Notes: a model not told the origin generated them from the letters alone. A stretch of 64,000 nt of DNA from Candidatus Ozemibacter sibiricus (GCA_003327425.1 QOQW01000006.1:1-64000), one strand, 5' to 3'; counted from the first letter of the stretch, positions 45,739 to 55,720 are shown. Translations and numbers: made by a program.

Positions 45739-45767
45739 TTGCGATCGGACTCGACTTGGAATACAAT
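45739..45767 (+). promoter_or_regulatory. promoter of the coiled-coil protein and xdhC
   Basis: TTGCGA (45739-45744), 17-base spacer, TACAAT (45762-45767). The leader is about 58 bases. Confidence 0.62.
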
Positions 45768-45831
45768 GCCATGCTGATGGTCGGGCTGGTGTACCGGCCG
45801 CACAAGGGCTCACCCGTGGGGGAGTTGTGGC

Positions 45832-46269
45832 ATGAATGATCTATTGAAGCTCTTGTCGGAACTCCAAGGCCAGGTGCGGGCTCTGGAAGAACATGTCGAG
45901 CAGATCCGCGACCTTCGCCAGGAGCTGGTCGACCTCGAACGCCGCCTGCAGGCGGTGCGCATCTTCGACCTGCGCGGCCACGTGCTCGGCACCCTGGGCG
46001 ACGGCCAGTATCGGCTGTCCCTGGCGACGGGCGAACGGGCGTTCCTGCGCTCCCCGAGCGTTTTCGACAAAGGCCAGGCGATCGCGCTGGCGGGCGTCCA
46101 GATCGGCACGATCGATGGCGGTGGGGGCCTGGCCATCCGGGTCTTCCGGGAAGCCACCCCCGACGATCATTTGCATGAAGAGGCCTTGCGGCGTCAGATC
46201 ACAGATCGGAAAGCCCGCTTGTCCCGTTTGGAGATCGAGACCTTCGGGGGTACGGGAAAACCCCACTGA
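45832..46269 (+). CDS. coiled-coil protein of unknown function
   Basis: Encodes 145 residues. Residues 1-45 form a heptad-type coiled coil (LLKLLSELQGQVRALEEHVE and on). Residues 46-105 are beta-rich with GHVLGTLGDGQYRLSLATGERAF-like strands, suggesting a small barrel. The last 30 residues are helical and charged. No signal peptide. GGGGGAG lies about 8 bases before the ATG and a good promoter precedes it. I do not recognise the family. It lies 84 bases upstream of xdhC and may share its transcript. Confidence 0.72.
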   Translation: MNDLLKLLSELQGQVRALEEHVEQIRDLRQELVDLERRLQAVRIFDLRGHVLGTLGDGQYRLSLATGERAFLRSPSVFDKGQAIALAGVQIGTIDGGGGLAIRVFREATPDDHLHEEALRRQITDRKARLSRLEIETFGGTGKPH

Positions 46270-46353
46270 GCCTTGGAGTCTTTCTCTCGCGTCCCTCCCC
46301 GGGAGACCTAGGGGCTTCCCGCCCCCGATCGGATCACCTGTTCGGAGCCAACC

Positions 46354-47316
46354 ATGAGTGATGTGAAATCCCTCTTCACGGGAATGATTGACGAAGTGGC
46401 CGCGGGTCGGCCGGTAGCGTGGTGCATCGTTGTGGAAACCACTGGTTCCACTCCACAGGTCCCGGGGGCCATGATGTACGTTGACGCGGCGTCGCAGACG
46501 CATGGAACGATTGGTGGCGGCTGCGTCGAAGCCGAGATGCGCCGTCGGGCTTTCGATCTCCTGCAACGGGGAGCGTCCGACCTCGTCGAGATCGTGCTCG
46601 ATCACGATCTGGGGTGGGATGATGGCCTGATCTGCGGGGGCACCATGAAGATCGCCGTGTTGACCCTGTCACGTATCGAGCAGACTCTCGATCTCCGCGA
46701 AGCCCTGGCCCGCCTGAACCGTGGAGAGACGGCCGAAACGACCATCGAGCTGGCTGGTGTGCCTTCCCCTTGTTCCTACCGGGTGCATTTCGAACCCGAT
46801 CCGAAGCTGGTCATCGCTGGGGCGGGGCACATCGCCCAAGAACTGGCCAGGTTGGCGGTCGGTCTGGGTTTCCAGGTAACGGTTGTCGACAACCGTGCCG
46901 ATTATGCGCATCCGCGGCGGTTCCCTCCGCCCATCGCACTGGCGGTCGGCGAGATCGATCAGACCCTGGCCACGCTGCCTCTGGACGGCGCGACCTATGT
47001 CGTCATCGTGACCCGTGGCCACAAGCACGACCGTACTGCTCTCGAGGCGGTGATCCGGTCGTCGGTACGATATCTCGGCATGATCGGCAGCGAGCGCAAA
47101 GTGAAGATGATCTTCGATCAACTCATGGAGAAGGGCATTCCCGCGGAACTCATCAAGCGCGTTCGGGCTCCGATCGGACTGTCCATCAATGCGATCACCG
47201 TTCCAGAAATCGCCGTCAGTATCGCTGCTCAATTGATTGCTGCGCGTCGCGAACGCGTCGAAGAGATGGTGACGGGACCGTTCCCTCTCGCCTTTAGCCA
47301 GAATATGAAGGGGTGA
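46354..47316 (+). CDS. xdhC: XdhC/CoxI-family molybdenum-cofactor insertion chaperone
   Basis: Encodes 320 residues. XdhC proteins bind and sulfurate molybdenum cofactor and hand it to xanthine-dehydrogenase-type enzymes. The N-terminal domain has CIVVETTGSTPQVPGAMM and GTIGGGCVEAE near residues 24-63 and DLGWDDGLICGG near 89. The C-terminal Rossmann domain has KLVIAGAGHIAQELARLA near 150, RGHKHDRTAL, YLGMIGSERKV and the ending PIGLSINAITVPEIAVSIAAQLIA. All family signatures are intact. GGAG precedes the ATG. No molybdenum hydroxylase gene lies in the window; the FmdE-like gene next door is the only other molybdenum-linked candidate. Confidence 0.93.
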   Translation: MSDVKSLFTGMIDEVAAGRPVAWCIVVETTGSTPQVPGAMMYVDAASQTHGTIGGGCVEAEMRRRAFDLLQRGASDLVEIVLDHDLGWDDGLICGGTMKIAVLTLSRIEQTLDLREALARLNRGETAETTIELAGVPSPCSYRVHFEPDPKLVIAGAGHIAQELARLAVGLGFQVTVVDNRADYAHPRRFPPPIALAVGEIDQTLATLPLDGATYVVIVTRGHKHDRTALEAVIRSSVRYLGMIGSERKVKMIFDQLMEKGIPAELIKRVRAPIGLSINAITVPEIAVSIAAQLIAARRERVEEMVTGPFPLAFSQNMKG

Positions 47317-47438
47317 AAAGGTGGTTTACGAGCTGCGAAGGTGGTTCCCGCCCAGTCGAAGGGTGCCCGGCGGTTCCCGAATGTCTTCAAGGCAACCGAG
47401 GCCCTGATCCATGATTGAGCGGACTCGCCCCGCCTGGG

Positions 47439-48074
47439 TTATGAGATGCGAGGTTGGCCAGCCGCTTGGGGCGACGCCTGCGCCTGGTGGCAGGGCCGGC
47501 ACCAGGGGCGCCCGTCGACCAGGAGGTGGCGCCCGTCCATGACGGTTTCCCCGCAGGAGGTGCAATTCACCTTGATCATGGGCTTGCCGGGCAGATCCTC
47601 CGGGGCGAACGTCAGGGTGACCGGCTGTATGGCGAAATGCGCCTCGAGCGGGAAGGCCAGGAAGACCGGGGCAGCCTGGTCGCGGTCGTGCAGGTCGAGG
47701 CCGGCCTCCTCGAGGCGAGCGGCGATCTGGGAATAGGTGCCATCGCGCTGGGCGAGGCGAACGCCTTTCCCCTCGGGCAGGCGGACGAACGAGGCGGCGA
47801 ACCTTCCCCAATCGCGGATCTTCATGGTGCGTCGCCCCACCCGGCAGCCGGTGACCGACATCACGGCATCGGTCAGACAGCGGTCGATCTCGGCCACCAC
47901 GATCAGATCACGGTCGGGAAAAGCGGGCAGTCCCAGCAGGTGCTGGGCATACATGGCCATCTTGACGCCGGTGTACATGCCGGCGCACAGATGGCCGTGG
48001 AAGAGTTCGGCCTCGCGCAGTCGTTCGCGATAGGTGGCCAGATCGAGGTGAGGGGTGCCGTTGGGTTCGCTCAT
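47439..48074 (-). CDS. FmdE-family protein with C-terminal zinc ribbon
   Basis: Encodes 211 residues. The N-terminal domain resembles FmdE (formylmethanofuran dehydrogenase subunit E) with FHGHLCAGMYTGVKMA near residue 24, then the IDRCLTDAVMSVTGCRVG pattern. The C-terminal 45 residues hold two CxxC pairs (CTSC, CRPC) forming a TraR/DksA-like zinc ribbon. Outside methanogens, such FmdE-zinc ribbon proteins are often found near molybdenum enzymes, and their role is unsettled. GGGAGG precedes the ATG at 48074; the open frame upstream is not needed. It is convergent with xdhC. Confidence 0.87.
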   Translation of the reverse strand: MSEPNGTPHLDLATYRERLREAELFHGHLCAGMYTGVKMAMYAQHLLGLPAFPDRDLIVVAEIDRCLTDAVMSVTGCRVGRRTMKIRDWGRFAASFVRLPEGKGVRLAQRDGTYSQIAARLEEAGLDLHDRDQAAPVFLAFPLEAHFAIQPVTLTFAPEDLPGKPMIKVNCTSCGETVMDGRHLLVDGRPWCRPCHQAQASPQAAGQPRIS

Positions 48075-48144
48075 TGTTGCCTCCCGAAGGGAAGTGGCCT
48101 GGTAGGAAGCTGGGCGGCCTCTTCCCGACTGTTCCCGATCGACA

Positions 48145-48173
48145 ATCGTACCAAGTTTACGATGGTGGGGCAA
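48145..48173 (-). promoter_or_regulatory. promoter of the FmdE-like gene
   Basis: TTGCCC (48168-48173) and TACGAT (48145-48150), spacer 17, minus strand. The leader is about 65 bases. Confidence 0.5.
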
Positions 48174-48396
48174 GGGCGTGAGGAGCGCCAGGCGCGCGCT
48201 GACGTGGTGCCTGACCTCCCAGCCGGGGGGCATAAGCCTGGCGGTCGATCGCTTTGACGCTTGCCCAGGTTTCTGTCAGCGACAGCCAGTTGGCAAAGGG
48301 AGCTGGCCGTCCCAGGGGGGGAGAGGCTGCGGAAACAGTGGCCACTTCCTGCTCTGACCATCAATTTCAGATTTGTGGTGGCTTTCGGGCGGATGG

Positions 48397-48425
48397 TTGC
48401 ATTTGGGAAGACGCTGTTTCATCAT
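48397..48425 (+). promoter_or_regulatory. weak candidate promoter of the multi-pass membrane protein gene
   Basis: TTGCAT (48397-48402), spacer 17, CATCAT (48420-48425). The remaining intergenic space 48174-48396 holds nothing I recognise. Confidence 0.35.
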
Positions 48426-48466
48426 GGAGGGGCGCGGCGTTTCCCGAAGACGCCAGGGACCGATCG

Positions 48467-49588
48467 ATGGCCCGAGAGGAAACGCTGGCGGTCGAAAGAG
48501 CGCAGGAACCAGGAGCCGCACTTGTGTCGACGAAAAACTCGCCAGAACCCACCCACAGGGGTGGCGGTGTCGTCGCCTCGTCCTCCGTGCCCTGGTTGCG
48601 TGAGCCGGGGCGGGTGAGGCTGATCCTGGGCGGTGGGGTCGGCCTCTGGCTGCTGTCGTTGGCCGCTCGCCTGGTCTGGCCGGATGACATTCGCCTGTTC
48701 TATGAGCTCGGGCTGCTCTATCTGGTCGTGGTGGGCTGGTTGGGCCCGGCCTTCCTTCGCGCTCGTCGAGAAGCCCTGCGTGGCATCCTCGACCAGCACG
48801 TGGCGGGCGATCCGGTCTTCGAATCTCTGTACGCGAGCTACCTTCAGCGTTACGAACAGGGATGGCGGCCCCTGGCGGCGGGTCTGGCGGTGGCCATTCT
48901 GTTCATCGGCTTCCGGTGGGGCATCAGTTGGGACGTGCTGCCATACCGGTCCGATCTGGCCCGACTGGCGGTCACCCTGGCCGGCGCGCTCGCCAGTGGC
49001 CTGTTCGTCCGCACCTTGTGGCTGCTGTTGGGGTTCGGCGGCCTGGTGACCGACATGAGCCGCGAACTCGAGGGGCGGGGGGCGCGGCTGTTCTCGCTCG
49101 AACTGCTGGAGCGGGCTGGCGCGGGGTACGCGCGCACCGCGTTCGGCGCGTCCTTCCTGTCGATGGGTCTGTTCTGGATGGTCATGGCCTCGCGCAGCCT
49201 GCTCATCGATCGGCCGGGCGACCTGGCCGAGACCCTGCCCTCGATGATGGTGGTGCTGTTGCTGGCCTTGGTTGTGCCGCTGGCCTACCTGGTGATCCCC
49301 ATCTGGCGCCTCCATCGCATCATGGCCCAGCGGAAAGAAGAGATCCGGCGTCTGTTCGCCGCCGAGCATGCGGCCACCGAAGCCCGGTTCCTTGCGCAGC
49401 CCGATCGCGAGATGGCCGAGGCGTATCTGCGCGGGCGCCAGGTGATCGCCGAGATCGACAATCTGCCCGAGTGGCCGTTCCGATTCGAGGCCCTGGCCAA
49501 GGTGATCACGGTGGTGGCCGTTCCTGGCGCCCTGTTCATCTGCAAGGAGATTCTCGTCGACGTCCTGGTCGAACTGTTGAAAAAGTAG
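48467..49588 (+). CDS. multi-pass membrane protein of unknown function
   Basis: Encodes about 373 residues with seven hydrophobic segments: roughly 49-70, 78-98, 137-158, 170-200, 224-245, 260-285 and 342-366. A charged helix-rich cytoplasmic stretch lies between the sixth and seventh (RKEEIRRLFAAEHAATEARF). The first 45 residues are polar. The start at 48467 has AGGGA upstream; the frame is open to 48254 but that part lacks a ribosome-binding site. No family recognised, no transporter motif seen. Confidence 0.65.
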   Translation: MAREETLAVERAQEPGAALVSTKNSPEPTHRGGGVVASSSVPWLREPGRVRLILGGGVGLWLLSLAARLVWPDDIRLFYELGLLYLVVVGWLGPAFLRARREALRGILDQHVAGDPVFESLYASYLQRYEQGWRPLAAGLAVAILFIGFRWGISWDVLPYRSDLARLAVTLAGALASGLFVRTLWLLLGFGGLVTDMSRELEGRGARLFSLELLERAGAGYARTAFGASFLSMGLFWMVMASRSLLIDRPGDLAETLPSMMVVLLLALVVPLAYLVIPIWRLHRIMAQRKEEIRRLFAAEHAATEARFLAQPDREMAEAYLRGRQVIAEIDNLPEWPFRFEALAKVITVVAVPGALFICKEILVDVLVELLKK

Positions 49589-49776
49589 GGCCCACCGTGG
49601 GGTTTGCGCGCCGCGGGAGCGAAGGCTGGATGGTCGGGGATGGCCGCCGTCGACGAGGCGCTGGCCGGTTGGCTGGCCGAAACGGCGAGGAGTCGCGGTG
49701 GCCCTGCTCGCGGCGGGGCGACTCGATTGGCACCACCTGTTTGTGGAATGGCCCCGGATTCTGGTAGAACGGAAGC

Positions 49777-50877
49777 ATGACGAGCGAAAGGGTGGCAGGA
49801 ACCAAGGAACCGGGCGGGCTGGCGACGACTCTGGTCGATGGACGATCGACCGGCCGTGACGGGGCCGGCCGAGCCGGCCTGTTGCTGCGGGCGTGGCGGG
49901 AGCGCTGGGCACAGCAGGAATGTTGGCCGCCTGAAGAGGTCGATGCCTTCCTGTTGCGCGGCTGGGGCCTGCCCGATGCCGAGTCGGTGATTCGTCGGGC
50001 GGTGGCTCAGATCGAGGCTGGCAAGGAAGGCCCCCTCGATGTCTGGCTGTCCACACCAGCGGGCGAAGAGCGGCTGGCGGGGACGTCCCAGGCGCTGAGC
50101 GACCAGGGCGACCTGGTCGAGGCCTTGCCGCGCCTTGGCTTGACCGGCCTGACCGTTGCCATCGACGACCGCACTCATCTGACGATCGAGCTGACCGCCG
50201 CGGCTGACCGCCCCCTCTGGGGCGCGGGACGCCCGTCCCCGCATGGTCCATGGTTCCGACACCTCGAGGAAGGACTGATCGCCCTCGATCGCGAAGGCGG
50301 GCGGGTCACAGCGGGGCTCGCTCCGAACTGGCCGGCGATGGCCGCCAACGACCAGATCTGGGCCTGGTACCGCCTGGTTCGGCTGGGGTTGCGCGTGCGG
50401 CGATTCCGCCTGGATGGCGGGCCGCTGGTCGCTGACCCGGCGGCCTTGGGGTTCGGTGTCGTCACGCCTTCCTTTCTGCCTCGGTCGGCCTGGGAAGATC
50501 TTTTCGAGATCCTCGATCGGCGTCCTCTCGCGGATTGGCGGCTCGAACCGGGCTTGCTGCCGGGCCTGTTCCGGGATATGCAGATCCGGCGCCTCCGATT
50601 GGCCATGGCCGTGGCACGGCACCTGCGCGGGCTGGCCTGTCGATCGCCGAGCGAGCAGGAAGCCAGCCGTCGGGTGCTGCGGGCTTTCCTGGGAGGCGAG
50701 GCCCTTCTCGAAAGCCTGTCCCATGAGTTCCAGCTTCGGCATGTCGATCTGCGTGAAATCGAATCGCAGATCCGGTGGCGGGCGCAGGGCCTGCGTCGCC
50801 TCCTGCACGCGTTCGAGCGGCCCCCTGCCTACATCGCCCGGGCCGCCCGCCTGGCGATGACGCCTGTGCCCGCCTGA
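49777..50877 (+). CDS. hypothetical soluble protein
   Basis: Encodes 366 residues, rich in Arg, Leu and Trp. Codon use matches the neighbours, with GC-rich third positions. The middle (about 105-230) alternates strands and helices (LGLTGLTVAIDDRTHLTIEL); the C-terminal 100 residues are mostly helical and basic. No signal, membrane segment or known motif. A GAACGGAAG before the ATG is a weak ribosome-binding site. It is convergent with the Aas fusion, 26 bases apart. Confidence 0.6.
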   Translation: MTSERVAGTKEPGGLATTLVDGRSTGRDGAGRAGLLLRAWRERWAQQECWPPEEVDAFLLRGWGLPDAESVIRRAVAQIEAGKEGPLDVWLSTPAGEERLAGTSQALSDQGDLVEALPRLGLTGLTVAIDDRTHLTIELTAAADRPLWGAGRPSPHGPWFRHLEEGLIALDREGGRVTAGLAPNWPAMAANDQIWAWYRLVRLGLRVRRFRLDGGPLVADPAALGFGVVTPSFLPRSAWEDLFEILDRRPLADWRLEPGLLPGLFRDMQIRRLRLAMAVARHLRGLACRSPSEQEASRRVLRAFLGGEALLESLSHEFQLRHVDLREIESQIRWRAQGLRRLLHAFERPPAYIARAARLAMTPVPA

Positions 50878-50903
50878 GTCACCACGCCGCGCGGGGCGGG
50901 GCC

Positions 50904-53900
50904 TCAGCTTTTCGCGGCGGCGGGAGCGGCAAAGGCCTCGAGAGCGATCTGCCGGACGGTGCGGAGGTCGACCTTGCCGGTGCCCAGCACAGGGATGGCA
51001 GGCACCTGGACAAAACGTTCCTTCTTGGGGATGAACAGATTGGGCAGGCCCTGGGCCGCCAGCTTGTCGAGCAGCGGGGGAATGCGCTCGAGCGGCAGAG
51101 TGGTGAGCACGGCGAGGGCCTCGCCCTTCTTCTCGTCGGGGATGCCGGTGACGGCGAAGACCTGGGTGGTGGCGCCGGCCGCCTCCATCAGCGCTTCTTC
51201 GACCTTCCCATGCGGGACCATCTCGCCGCCGATCTTGCTGAAGCGCGACAACCGGTCGGTGATCTTGACGAACCCGTCTTCATCGATGATGGCGATGTCG
51301 CCGGTGACGTACCAGCCGTCGCGCATCACCTTGGCCGTCAGATCAGGGCGCCCAAGGTAGCCGGCCATGACGTTGGGCCCCTTGACCAGTAGCATGCCGG
51401 GCTGCCCGACGGGAATCGGTTCGCCGGTCTCGGGATCGACGGTGCGCACGCTGACGCCCGGCACGGGGTGGCCGACGAACCCGCGACGCGATCCCACCTG
51501 GTAGATGCCCGCTTCGCGGATGTCGAGCGTGCTGACGGTGATGGCGGGGGCGCATTCGGTGGCGCCGTAGCCCTCGATGGGGCGGATCCCGAACTTCTCT
51601 TCGAACGCGGTGGCCAGCCGCTCGGTCAGCTTCTCGGCACCGGTGAAGACGAGGCGCAGGCTGCCGAACTGCCCCGGCGCGCAGCGCCGCATGTAGAGCT
51701 GCAGAAACGTCGGGGTGGCGATCAGGAAGGTGATGGCGTGCTGTTCGACCAGTTCGCCGATCCTGGCGGCATCGAGGGGATTGGGGTGGAAGACGATGCC
51801 CATGCCGCATTTCAGCGAGAACCACAACGACATGAAGCCGAACGAATGGAAGAACGGCAGCACGCCGAGCAGTCGATCGCGGTGCCCGACGGGCAGCGCC
51901 TGTCCGACCCCTTCGATGTTCGACAGGATGTTGTAGTGGGTCAGCACCACGCCCTTGGGCGTCCCGGTGCTGCCGCTGCTGAAGATGATGGTGGCGGGGT
52001 CGTCGGGGCCGACGCGCCGATCGGCATAGCACAGCCATTCGAGCAGCGGCAACGGCGCCAGCAGGCCGATCGCCAGGCAGTAGAGCTTCTCGAAGGGTCC
52101 GATGTCCTTCCCCACCTCTTCTAGGAACACGGGGCGCAGACCTGACGGCAGGGCGACCTTCGCTTTGTCCAGGAATTCCCGGCTGGTGACGACGGTCTGC
52201 AGGCCGGCCTGCTGGGCGGCCGACTCGAGGCCGGCCAGGCCGGTGGTGAAGTTGAGGTTGACGGTGACCTTGCCCAGAAGGGTGGCGGCGAGGTTGACCA
52301 GGGCGCCGGCGATGGACGGGGGAAGGCAGATGCCGACGTGGCGCTGGCCCTCCCATTCGTGCCGGAGGCGCCGGGCCAGGGCGACGGCCCCGGCCAGCAC
52401 GCCCGCTTTGGTCATCCAGCGGTTGGCGTCGGCGAAGGCGCAGCGCCAGGGCCGGGTGCGCAGGCTGCGGATGGCCTCGTGGTGCAAGGGAAAGCTGTCG
52501 GGTTTGCGGTGTTCCCAGGCGGCCGTGCCCAGCTCCTGCACGATCTGGCGAAGGCGCACCGTGGGCGTATCGGACGGCAGGGGCGCCCCGAACTGGATGG
52601 TGATCGGATAGGGGTACCGTTCAGGCAGCTTCGAGAAGAAGGCGCCGCCCGCCCGCGAATAGAAACTGCCCCACAGGCGATCGAGGTAGATCGGAATGAT
52701 CGGGGCGGTGCGCCCCTTGATGATGCGTTCAAGCCCCCGTCGGAACGGCAGCAGGTGTCCGATGCGGGTCATCTGGCCTTCCGCGAAGATGCAGACCAGA
52801 TCGCCCTGATCGAGGCAGTCGCCGGCCTGCCGCAGGGCTTTGAGGATGACCCGCAGGCCGCCGGTGGCGGAGACCGGGATGGCGTTCATCCAGCGCATCA
52901 ACGGGTGCAACCAGAAGTTGTAGTAGTAGATCGAATCGACGATGAATCGCACCTGGCGATGGGTACTGGCCATGATCAGAAAGCTGTCGATGAACGAGAC
53001 GTGGTTGGGTACCAGCAGAGCACCGCCTTCGCGCGGGACGTTCTCTTCCCCGACGATGGTCAGGCGATAGAAGGTGTGGGTCAGGATGACGAAGATCAAG
53101 CGGATGAGGAAATCAGGCAGCAGCCAGACCGCCCACACCGTTCCGCCTACCGTGAACAAGGAAGACAGCGTCAGGATGGCCCGGGTCGACAGGCCCAGCC
53201 AGGCCAGGCCGCCCGCCCCCAGCGAGCCGGCCATGATGCCGAAGAAGACGAACACGTTCGTCAGAGCGATGATGCCGCCGCGCCGGTCGGCCGGAGCCCG
53301 CCACTGCACGATGGCGTTCAGCGGTACCACGACGAGCCCGCTGGCCAGGCCCAGCAAGACCATCAGCAGCAGGGTGTAGCCGTACGTCGGCCCCCACAGG
53401 CTGAACAGAAGGCTGAAGAACGCGATGCCCAGAGCCCCCAGCGGGATCAGGCCGTATTCCACCAGGTGCCGCGAGAGTCGGCCGGCCCACAGGCTGCCCA
53501 GGCCGACGCCGATGCCATAGAACGCGAGCGGCAGGCCGGACCAGGTATCGGAATTGGCCCAGTCGCGCGTCAGGGCTTTCGTGTAGACCAGGATGTCCTG
53601 GCCCAGGAGGCTGGCGGTGAACCAGAAATAGATCGAGCCCAGCACGGCCAGATAGAGCACGCGATCGGCGCCGATCGCCTGCCAGGAGCTGCGGATGGTG
53701 GCGACGAATCCGCCTTCGGCGCGGGCGGGCGGCACGGGCGGCACGTACCACGAGGCGATCCAGCCGATCAGGGCGAAGAGGGTCAGCAGGCCGCCGGCCA
53801 GGGCGGGGGTGGGGCCGGACAGGTCGAGGAGCAGCCCGCCGGCGCCGGTGCCGAGAATGATGGCGAGGAAGGTCCACATCTCGAGGCGGGCGTTCCCCCA

Positions 53901-54344
53901 GGCCAGGCGCTCGGGTGGCAGCAGTTCGGGAATGATGCCGTATTTGGCGGGGCTGAAGAAGGCCGATTGCATGCCCATCAGGCCGAGCACGATCAGGGGG
54001 AGCAGGCGCGGGGCATCGGTGGCGAGGGCATAGGTGCCCAGACCCATCAAGCCGATCTCGAGGGCTTTCAGCCAGACGATCAGCGTGCGTTTGCTCCAGA
54101 GGTCGGCTAGCATGCCCGCCGGCAGGGAGAAGAGGGCGAGGGGAAGGGTGAACACGACGTAGGCCAGGGTCGTCTGGGCCTGGCTGGCGCTCTCGAAGGC
54201 GGGATCGGCGGTGGTGAGCCCGGCGGTGGCCGCCCGGATGGTCAGCAACGCGACCATCATCTTCCAGGCGTTGTCGTTGAAGGCTCCGAAGAACTGAGCT
54301 ACCAGCAGGGCGGTTAACGGCGATTTCGGCTCGTTCGCTGTCAT
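50904..54344 (-). CDS. aas: LplT-PlsC-Aas fusion: lysophospholipid flippase, acyltransferase and acyl-ACP synthetase
   Basis: Encodes 1146 residues with three enzymes in one chain. Residues 1-410 are an MFS transporter of the LplT type ([14 protein letters not shown] at the start), which flips lysophospholipids inward. Residues about 420-600 are a PlsC-type acyltransferase with NHVSFID (447-453, the HX4D box) and EGQMTR near 522. Residues about 625-1140 are an AMP-forming acyl-ACP/acyl-CoA synthetase with [10 protein letters not shown] near 790, GYGATEC and the [14 protein letters not shown] motif. In E. coli LplT and Aas are separate proteins of one pathway that re-acylates lyso-phosphatidylethanolamine. 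Expression is from an extended -10 embedded in a palindrome (54369-54399). Confidence 0.93.
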   Translation of the reverse strand: MTANEPKSPLTALLVAQFFGAFNDNAWKMMVALLTIRAATAGLTTADPAFESASQAQTTLAYVVFTLPLALFSLPAGMLADLWSKRTLIVWLKALEIGLMGLGTYALATDAPRLLPLIVLGLMGMQSAFFSPAKYGIIPELLPPERLAWGNARLEMWTFLAIILGTGAGGLLLDLSGPTPALAGGLLTLFALIGWIASWYVPPVPPARAEGGFVATIRSSWQAIGADRVLYLAVLGSIYFWFTASLLGQDILVYTKALTRDWANSDTWSGLPLAFYGIGVGLGSLWAGRLSRHLVEYGLIPLGALGIAFFSLLFSLWGPTYGYTLLLMVLLGLASGLVVVPLNAIVQWRAPADRRGGIIALTNVFVFFGIMAGSLGAGGLAWLGLSTRAILTLSSLFTVGGTVWAVWLLPDFLIRLIFVILTHTFYRLTIVGEENVPREGGALLVPNHVSFIDSFLIMASTHRQVRFIVDSIYYYNFWLHPLMRWMNAIPVSATGGLRVILKALRQAGDCLDQGDLVCIFAEGQMTRIGHLLPFRRGLERIIKGRTAPIIPIYLDRLWGSFYSRAGGAFFSKLPERYPYPITIQFGAPLPSDTPTVRLRQIVQELGTAAWEHRKPDSFPLHHEAIRSLRTRPWRCAFADANRWMTKAGVLAGAVALARRLRHEWEGQRHVGICLPPSIAGALVNLAATLLGKVTVNLNFTTGLAGLESAAQQAGLQTVVTSREFLDKAKVALPSGLRPVFLEEVGKDIGPFEKLYCLAIGLLAPLPLLEWLCYADRRVGPDDPATIIFSSGSTGTPKGVVLTHYNILSNIEGVGQALPVGHRDRLLGVLPFFHSFGFMSLWFSLKCGMGIVFHPNPLDAARIGELVEQHAITFLIATPTFLQLYMRRCAPGQFGSLRLVFTGAEKLTERLATAFEEKFGIRPIEGYGATECAPAITVSTLDIREAGIYQVGSRRGFVGHPVPGVSVRTVDPETGEPIPVGQPGMLLVKGPNVMAGYLGRPDLTAKVMRDGWYVTGDIAIIDEDGFVKITDRLSRFSKIGGEMVPHGKVEEALMEAAGATTQVFAVTGIPDEKKGEALAVLTTLPLERIPPLLDKLAAQGLPNLFIPKKERFVQVPAIPVLGTGKVDLRTVRQIALEAFAAPAAAKS

Positions 54345-54368
54345 GGGCTGTCCTCTCGCGGGGATTGA

Positions 54369-54399
54369 CCGGATTCCGAAGGAGTATACCAGAATCCGG
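54369..54399 (-). promoter_or_regulatory. extended -10 promoter of aas centred in an inverted-repeat operator
   Basis: On the minus strand TGG-TATACT has its -10 at 54383-54388. A perfect 8-bp inverted repeat CCGGATTC (54369-54376) and GAATCCGG (54392-54399) with a 15-base centre encloses it, so a dimeric regulator bound here would block polymerase. Confidence 0.55.
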
Positions 54400-54441
54400 C
54401 GCGTTTCTTCGTCAGGGCAGCCCTCGTCTCGGCAGGATTTG

Positions 54442-54450
54442 TGGTAGTCT
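54442..54450 (+). promoter_or_regulatory. extended -10 promoter of phosphofructokinase
   Basis: TGG-TAGTCT, about 31 bases before the ATG at 54482. The -10 lies in a small palindrome GGTAG-T-CTACC (54443-54453). No clear -35. Confidence 0.4.
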
Positions 54451-54481
54451 ACCGGGGAAATCCAGCGAGGGGAGGATTGGC

Positions 54482-55720
54482 ATGAAGAAGACCCGCACCA
54501 ACTGCATTGGCATCCTGACCTCGGGCGGAGACTGCCCCGGCCTCAATGCGGCCATTCGAGGCGTGGCCAAGGCGGCCATGGCCTACGGCATGAAGGTGAT
54601 CGGCATTCATGATGGCTTCCGAGGGTTGGTCGAGAACCGCACCACCATCCTCGATTCTCTGGCGGTGAGCGGTCTGCTGACCCGGGGCGGAACCGTGCTG
54701 GGCACCAGCCGCGACAAACCGCACAAGATGCCGATGGGGGGGAAGGAACGCGATATGACCCAGGTTGCGGCCGAAAATGCCTGCCGGCTGCAGCTCGACT
54801 GCCTGGTCTGCCTGGGGGGCGGCGGCACCCAGAAGAACGCCATGCATCTGCACCGGGAGGCCGGTCTGCGCGTGATGACCCTGCCCAAGACCATCGACAA
54901 CGATGTCTTCGGCACCGATATCACCTTCGGGTTCGACACCGCCATGGAGATCGCCACCGATGCGATCGACCGGCTCCATAGCACCGCCACCAGCCACCAT
55001 CGCATCATCGTCCTCGAGATCATGGGGCACAATGCCGGGTGGTTGACCCTCGGGGCGGGTATCGCCGGTGGTGCTGATGTGATCCTTATTCCCGAGATTC
55101 CCTACGATCTCGAGAAAGTCGCTGCCCATCTGAAAGAGCGCCGGGCCACCGGCAAGCGCTTCTCGATCATCGCGGTGGCGGAAGGGGCGATGACCATCGA
55201 AGAGGCCGAAGAGCAGGCCGAAGCCGCCAAGAAAGCCGCCAAGGAAAAAGAGCGGAAGAAGTCCGGTGAGTCGGACCAGAAGAAAGAAAAAGCCGAGGGC
55301 AAAGAGGGGGGGAAAGGGAAAAAGAAAGATCCCTCCAGAGAAGAAAGTGATGAGCCCCTGCCAAAGGAGGGAGGGGCCGTCGCCTCGGCAGGTCGGGTCC
55401 GGTTGGTGCAGGAACCCAAGGCCAGTCGCATCGCCCGCGAACTGCAGCGCCTGACCGGAACCGAAGCGCGGGTCACCTCTCTTGGCCATGTGGTGCGAGG
55501 CGGCACGCCTTCGGCCACCGACCGCCTCCTCTGCACCCGGTTGGGAGTGCGAGCCGCCGAGCTGCTGGCCGAGGGTGTCTACAACGTCATGGTGGCTGTG
55601 AAAGGCGATCGCTGCGAGCCGGTGCCGCTCGAGCAGGTGGCCGGCAAACGCCGGGTGGTGCCGCTCGACCATCCCTGGATCCAGGCGGCGCGCTTGACTG
55701 GCACTTCGCTGGGCGATTGA
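54482..55720 (+). CDS. pfkA: 6-phosphofructokinase with charged internal insertion
   Basis: Phosphorylates fructose 6-phosphate in glycolysis. It has 412 residues, longer than typical bacterial enzymes of about 320. The N-terminal [11 protein letters not shown], the [12 protein letters not shown] segment, catalytic TIDND, the [13 protein letters not shown] and the [11 protein letters not shown] segments are present. Two substrate-determining positions differ from E. coli: the GGDGS motif reads GGGGT (Asp103 replaced by Gly, Gly104 kept), and PGTIDND reads PKTIDND (Lys at 124). The Gly104/Lys124 pair occurs in a PFK subgroup separate from the classical ATP and PPi types, so the phosphoryl donor is not certain. 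Residues about 238-302 are a Lys/Glu-rich low-complexity insertion. GGGAGG precedes the ATG. Confidence 0.9.
   Translation: MKKTRTNCIGILTSGGDCPGLNAAIRGVAKAAMAYGMKVIGIHDGFRGLVENRTTILDSLAVSGLLTRGGTVLGTSRDKPHKMPMGGKERDMTQVAAENACRLQLDCLVCLGGGGTQKNAMHLHREAGLRVMTLPKTIDNDVFGTDITFGFDTAMEIATDAIDRLHSTATSHHRIIVLEIMGHNAGWLTLGAGIAGGADVILIPEIPYDLEKVAAHLKERRATGKRFSIIAVAEGAMTIEEAEEQAEAAKKAAKEKERKKSGESDQKKEKAEGKEGGKGKKKDPSREESDEPLPKEGGAVASAGRVRLVQEPKASRIARELQRLTGTEARVTSLGHVVRGGTPSATDRLLCTRLGVRAAELLAEGVYNVMVAVKGDRCEPVPLEQVAGKRRVVPLDHPWIQAARLTGTSLGD

Noticed and set aside
45348-45839. 163-codon plus-strand frame in the gap before the coiled-coil gene
   Set aside because: Trp/Gly/Arg-rich, no ribosome-binding site, and it runs across a good promoter for the next gene.
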